Assembly (NCBI GenBank): GCA_021802325.1
Contig: JAKAAM010000035.1
Span: forward strand, 1 to 9,661
DNA length: 9,661 bases
Source: Nitrospirota bacterium
GTDB lineage: Bacteria; Nitrospirota_A; Leptospirillia; Leptospirillales; Leptospirillaceae
Direction: 5' to 3'
A model generated the notes under the pieces. That model saw nothing but the letters and a program-made list of their open reading frames with translations, did no database searches and was not told the DNA's origin. Positions 7,193-9,661 of this stretch are shown piece after piece. A program made the translations under genes and the position numbers. Numbering within the stretch: the stretch's first letter is position 1; every line of letters starts with the position of its first letter.

Positions 7193-7441
7193 ATGGCAGA
7201 TGATGCAGGCATGAAGGTCGACGAGGTTGTTGACGGACGGGGACTCTTTTGTCCGGGTCCTCTGATGGAGCTGATCAAGTCGATCCAGCTCAAACCCGTA
7301 GGAACGGTATTGGCTGTTCTGTCGACCGATGAGGGATCGGCGAAGGATATTCCCGCCTGGATTCAGAAAGTGGGACAGGAATACATCAAGACGGACAAGA
7401 AGGACGGGTACTGGGAGGTCATTGTCAAAAAGATCAAGTAA
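7193..7441 (+). CDS. tusA: TusA-family sulfur carrier protein
   Basis: This 82-residue protein is the usual TusA size (PF01206). The N-terminal motif is VDGRGLFCPGPLMELIKSI, with active Cys20 in the family's CPxP signature, followed by the two-strand, two-helix core with LAVLSTDEGSAKDIPAWIQK and a terminal strand YWEVIVKKI. TusA carries a persulfide on the cysteine and hands sulfur to partners, for tRNA 2-thiouridine, molybdenum cofactor or dissimilatory sulfur oxidation. Its place beside a DsrE2 gene favours sulfur trafficking between these two carriers. ATG 7193 is chosen; GGGAG lies 10 bases upstream. An in-frame ATG at 7211 would also keep the motif. An intrinsic terminator begins 22 bases past the stop, so the dsrE2-tusA pair looks like a complete transcript. 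Confidence 0.95.
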   Translation: MADDAGMKVDEVVDGRGLFCPGPLMELIKSIQLKPVGTVLAVLSTDEGSAKDIPAWIQKVGQEYIKTDKKDGYWEVIVKKIK

Positions 7442-7462
7442 GTGATTTTTTTGTTCTTGTTG

Positions 7463-7503
7463 AAGGGAGAGCCGAAAATTTGAAGGGCTCTCCTTTTTTT
7501 TTT
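7463..7503 (+). terminator. Strong rho-independent terminator after tusA
   Basis: GGAGAGCC (7466-7473) pairs perfectly with GGCTCTCC (7486-7493) around a 12-base loop, and a G-T plus two A-T pairs extend the stem at 7463-7465 and 7494-7496. Ten T bases (7494-7503) follow. It serves the plus strand. On the minus strand the downstream side lacks a T run, so it is probably not the terminator of the convergent HD-GYP gene. Confidence 0.92.
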
Positions 7504-7540
7504 GAAAAAGATTCGTTCGGCAAGCTCAATAGCCATTGGC

Positions 7541-8770
7541 TCAGTGTCCATGGTCTCCCGGTGCAAACTCCAGGTATCGGGCGACGTCTGCAGGAGACAG
7601 TCCCAGTTCTCTCGGGTGAAAGGTCTGGCGGACATAGCTTCTGTCGATGGTGGGAAGGGTGATGGCTGATGGTTCCGCCAGAGGTTTTTGTGGGGCGGAA
7701 TAGAGAACGATGAGGTCAACCGTTCCGGAGTTTGTATCAGGGCTTTCGTAGGCCGAGACCATGGCGATCCGTCCATCCATAAGCTCGACGAAGGATCCCA
7801 CGGGATAGATCCCGACCATTTGGACGAGGTTGGCAATGGCCCGCGGGTCGAGGCGATGAAGCTCCTTCTCTAACAAATAGGAAAGCGTCTTGGCCGGGGA
7901 GAGGGGAGACCGGTAAACCCGTCCGGCGGTCAGTGCTTCGTAAATGTCCAGGACCATGAGCGAGCGGGTGACTGGGTCAAGATCCGGAAGGTCCAGTCCA
8001 TAAGGATACCCTCCACCCCCCTTTCGTTCGTGGTGCTCCATGGCCACGGTGGTACAAATTCCTCGCACCACATCGTCCTTGGACTTTGAGAGAATTGAGT
8101 GACCAAATTTTGGGTGCCGCTTCATGGTGTCCCATTCCTGCGGGTCCAGTCGTCCAGGTTTCTTGAGAATCTCTAGGGGGACGAGGGCCTTGCCGATATC
8201 ATGCAGAAGGGCAGCCATTCCCCATTTTGGGATGTCTTCTTTGGGGACGCCACTTTGGGCGGCCAGCCCCATCGAAAGAATCATCGTATTCGTGGAGTGC
8301 ACATAAGACTCGTCGTCGATTTCCGAGAGAGTCACAAGAAAGGAATTTTTTCGAGGATCTTTGACGAGCATTTCGAGGGTCTCGATGACCTGCTGGCGAA
8401 GGGGAGTCACATCAAGCGCGCTTCCCATGCGGATATCATCGAAGCTTTTGGAAAGAACGGCGATGGTCTTGTCGTGCAGGGCATTCCATTCCCGAAGGGT
8501 GGGAAGGGGGAGGACCTCCATTGCACGAAGCTTGGGAATATCCCGATCATCATCGATAGAGAGGGGGGGCCCCTTTTCTGTCCCGGCGAGGATGGAGTCT
8601 TTGATCAGAATCGTCACATTCTTGATTCCATTATCGCGAAGTCGTTGGATATCTTCGAAGCTTCGGACGCGGAACCGATGGAAGAGAATGTTTGTCTCAA
8701 GCCAGCTTTTGTCGACGGCGACAACTTCCATGCCGATCTCGAGTTTGTCGACGGGAAGAATCTTGTTCAT
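7541..8770 (-). CDS. HD-GYP domain protein (DUF3391-HD-GYP)
   Basis: A 409-residue cytoplasmic protein. Residues about 1-100 are a DUF3391 domain (VDKLEIGMEVVAVDKSW through the NILFHRFRVRSFEDIQRL helix). Residues about 135-320 are HD-GYP, a family that hydrolyses c-di-GMP. Visible motifs are ESYVHSTNTM, AALLHDIGKA (His190-Asp191), KRHPKFGHSIL, MEHHERKGGGGYPYGLDLP (His246, His247) and LDIYEALTAGRVYR. The Asp of the HHExxDGxGYP consensus is Gly251, and the DALT Asp is Glu; His and HD metal ligands are kept, so activity is uncertain. The remaining C-terminus has the usual small beta domain. ATG 8770 is chosen over 8782 because it overlaps the TrpD-like stop (TGATG) and GGAG lies 6 bases upstream. 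The gene converges with tusA. Confidence 0.92.
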   Translation of the reverse strand: MNKILPVDKLEIGMEVVAVDKSWLETNILFHRFRVRSFEDIQRLRDNGIKNVTILIKDSILAGTEKGPPLSIDDDRDIPKLRAMEVLPLPTLREWNALHDKTIAVLSKSFDDIRMGSALDVTPLRQQVIETLEMLVKDPRKNSFLVTLSEIDDESYVHSTNTMILSMGLAAQSGVPKEDIPKWGMAALLHDIGKALVPLEILKKPGRLDPQEWDTMKRHPKFGHSILSKSKDDVVRGICTTVAMEHHERKGGGGYPYGLDLPDLDPVTRSLMVLDIYEALTAGRVYRSPLSPAKTLSYLLEKELHRLDPRAIANLVQMVGIYPVGSFVELMDGRIAMVSAYESPDTNSGTVDLIVLYSAPQKPLAEPSAITLPTIDRSYVRQTFHPRELGLSPADVARYLEFAPGDHGH

Positions 8771-9661
8771 CAGTGGCTCCATGAGGGGGTGGGGAGTGAG
8801 GCCAAGGCCTCTTGAAAATCTGAGGTGACCCCCGCGGCAAAGAGAAAGAGGGCGGCTTGGCGGCGAATGATAGTCGTTTCATCATGTGGGGGAGAGGAGC
8901 CTTTCAGTCCTGAGGGGATGGTCACTTGCGCGATGTTTGGAGATGCCTCCCGGTCATAGAGGTAGCAGAGCGTCTCCCGGTGGGGGTGAAGGTCTGTGGA
9001 GCCCTCAACGCCTGCCACGAACAGGAGTCGTTTTGGGGGGTCCTTCTGTGCCAAGAGAGCCTCATGAAGCTTGGCAACGATCGGTTCGTGGAAGACCCCA
9101 ATGATCTGGGAGGGGGCCTGCAAAGGGTTGGCCGCCTTTTCTACCGTATTCCAAAGTGTTCTCAGTCCCAGTTCTTGCCGGATAGGGAGCAGGTCCGCCA
9201 ATTCCGGAAGAAAAGTTCTCTGGGAAAGGCAAATGACGTTGTCCGTCACCCCCAAAAGGCCCTCCATTCTTTCCAGAGAATTCCACGCCTCCAGAACACC
9301 CGGCCCCATCTTGACAGGAACACCCGAGAGACCGTGAAGGCTGATCCGAAGCCCTTCACGCCCAGCTAGGGTCGCGGCGGGAACGGTATGGGATGTCGAT
9401 CGGCTTCTTCCGTCGTAGGGCTCACCCACATCGAGGCGGGGTGAAAACTCTTTTTCCGGTCGGGCAGAAACTCGAGGGCGTATCCTCTCTCTCAGTCCTG
9501 TCAAGAAGCCAGACATTTCTGTCGCCGTTTCTCCCTTGAGGCGCATTCCCAGGAGAAGAGCTCCGACTTGGGCCGGGGTTGCCTGATCAGAGAGGAGAAT
9601 CCCGGCTGCCTCCCGTGCCTCGTCGTGAGAGAGGTCTCGGTGTCCGGAAGGTCCTGTTCCA
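8770..9661 (-). CDS. TrpD/YbiB-like glycosyltransferase family 3 protein (5' end cut by window edge)
   Basis: About 296 residues are visible and the frame is open through the right edge. The first visible part (DLSHDEAREAAGILLSD, then ATPAQVGALLLGMRLKGET) matches the N-terminal helical domain of anthranilate phosphoribosyltransferases, so the internal ATG at 9546 is not the start. The phosphoribosyl-binding region is degenerate: LHGLSGVPVKMGPGVLEAW stands where TrpD has the HGNRxxSSxxGxxDxLE loop. Further on, LRTLWNTVEKAANPL matches TrpD's FRTLFNLLGPLxNP, then IGVFHEPIVAKLHEALL and LLFVAGVEGSTDL replace the HGxDE metal motif. This is typical of the YbiB/TrpD2 branch, which is not thought to make tryptophan and binds nucleic acids in E. 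coli. The call of TrpD2 rather than true trpD is an inference from these changes. It overlaps the HD-GYP start by one base. Confidence 0.85.
   Translation of the reverse strand, partial: GTGPSGHRDLSHDEAREAAGILLSDQATPAQVGALLLGMRLKGETATEMSGFLTGLRERIRPRVSARPEKEFSPRLDVGEPYDGRSRSTSHTVPAATLAGREGLRISLHGLSGVPVKMGPGVLEAWNSLERMEGLLGVTDNVICLSQRTFLPELADLLPIRQELGLRTLWNTVEKAANPLQAPSQIIGVFHEPIVAKLHEALLAQKDPPKRLLFVAGVEGSTDLHPHRETLCYLYDREASPNIAQVTIPSGLKGSSPPHDETTIIRRQAALFLFAAGVTSDFQEALASLPTPSWSH

Overview
The window is a moderately GC-rich bacterial chromosome segment holding nine protein-coding genes (two cut by the window edges), one initiator tRNA and one decayed gene. It shows no rRNA, insertion sequence, CRISPR array, prophage or integrase. 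The gene set combines an Sec-exported lipoprotein and envelope protein, several cyclic-di-GMP-type signalling domains, a DsrE/TusA sulfur-carrier pair and a stand-alone dihydrolipoamide-dehydrogenase-type flavoprotein. It would suit a Gram-negative chemolithotroph, for example a Leptospirillum-like Nitrospirota, but this is an impression from gene content and not a phylogenetic result.

Layout. Positions 1-2052 read leftward. In transcription order they hold an HTH plus DUF1232 protein (1393-2052), a TPR lipoprotein (786-1301) and a secreted, probably outer-membrane, protein (757 to the left edge). An initiator tRNA-fMet (2238-2314, minus strand) with its own promoter follows. From 2528 the plus strand carries three tightly overlapping genes: a dihydrolipoamide-dehydrogenase-like protein, a PAS protein with a degenerate GGDEF-like C-terminus, and a secreted PF04185-type phosphoesterase. 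A gap without an intact gene (6387-6767) contains the remains of an EAL domain, broken by a stop codon and a frameshift, and then a probable promoter. That promoter would drive a DsrE2-family gene and a tusA gene, which end at a strong intrinsic terminator. From the right edge, reading leftward, a TrpD/YbiB-like glycosyltransferase-family-3 protein overlaps an HD-GYP protein by one base (TGATG).

How the genes may work together. The DsrE2-TusA pair is a small sulfur-relay unit. Three separate loci carry domains of the c-di-GMP family, and each departs from consensus: the GGDEF-like domain has lost its signature, the EAL domain is a pseudogene, and the HD-GYP domain has Gly in place of the Asp of its HHExxDGxGYP motif. 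No new defence or mobile system is evident. The points most worth a second look are the decayed EAL gene, the PAS/degenerate-GGDEF protein coupled to a lipoamide dehydrogenase, the HTH-DUF1232 fusion with a possible leaderless start, and the U1:A72 initiator tRNA.
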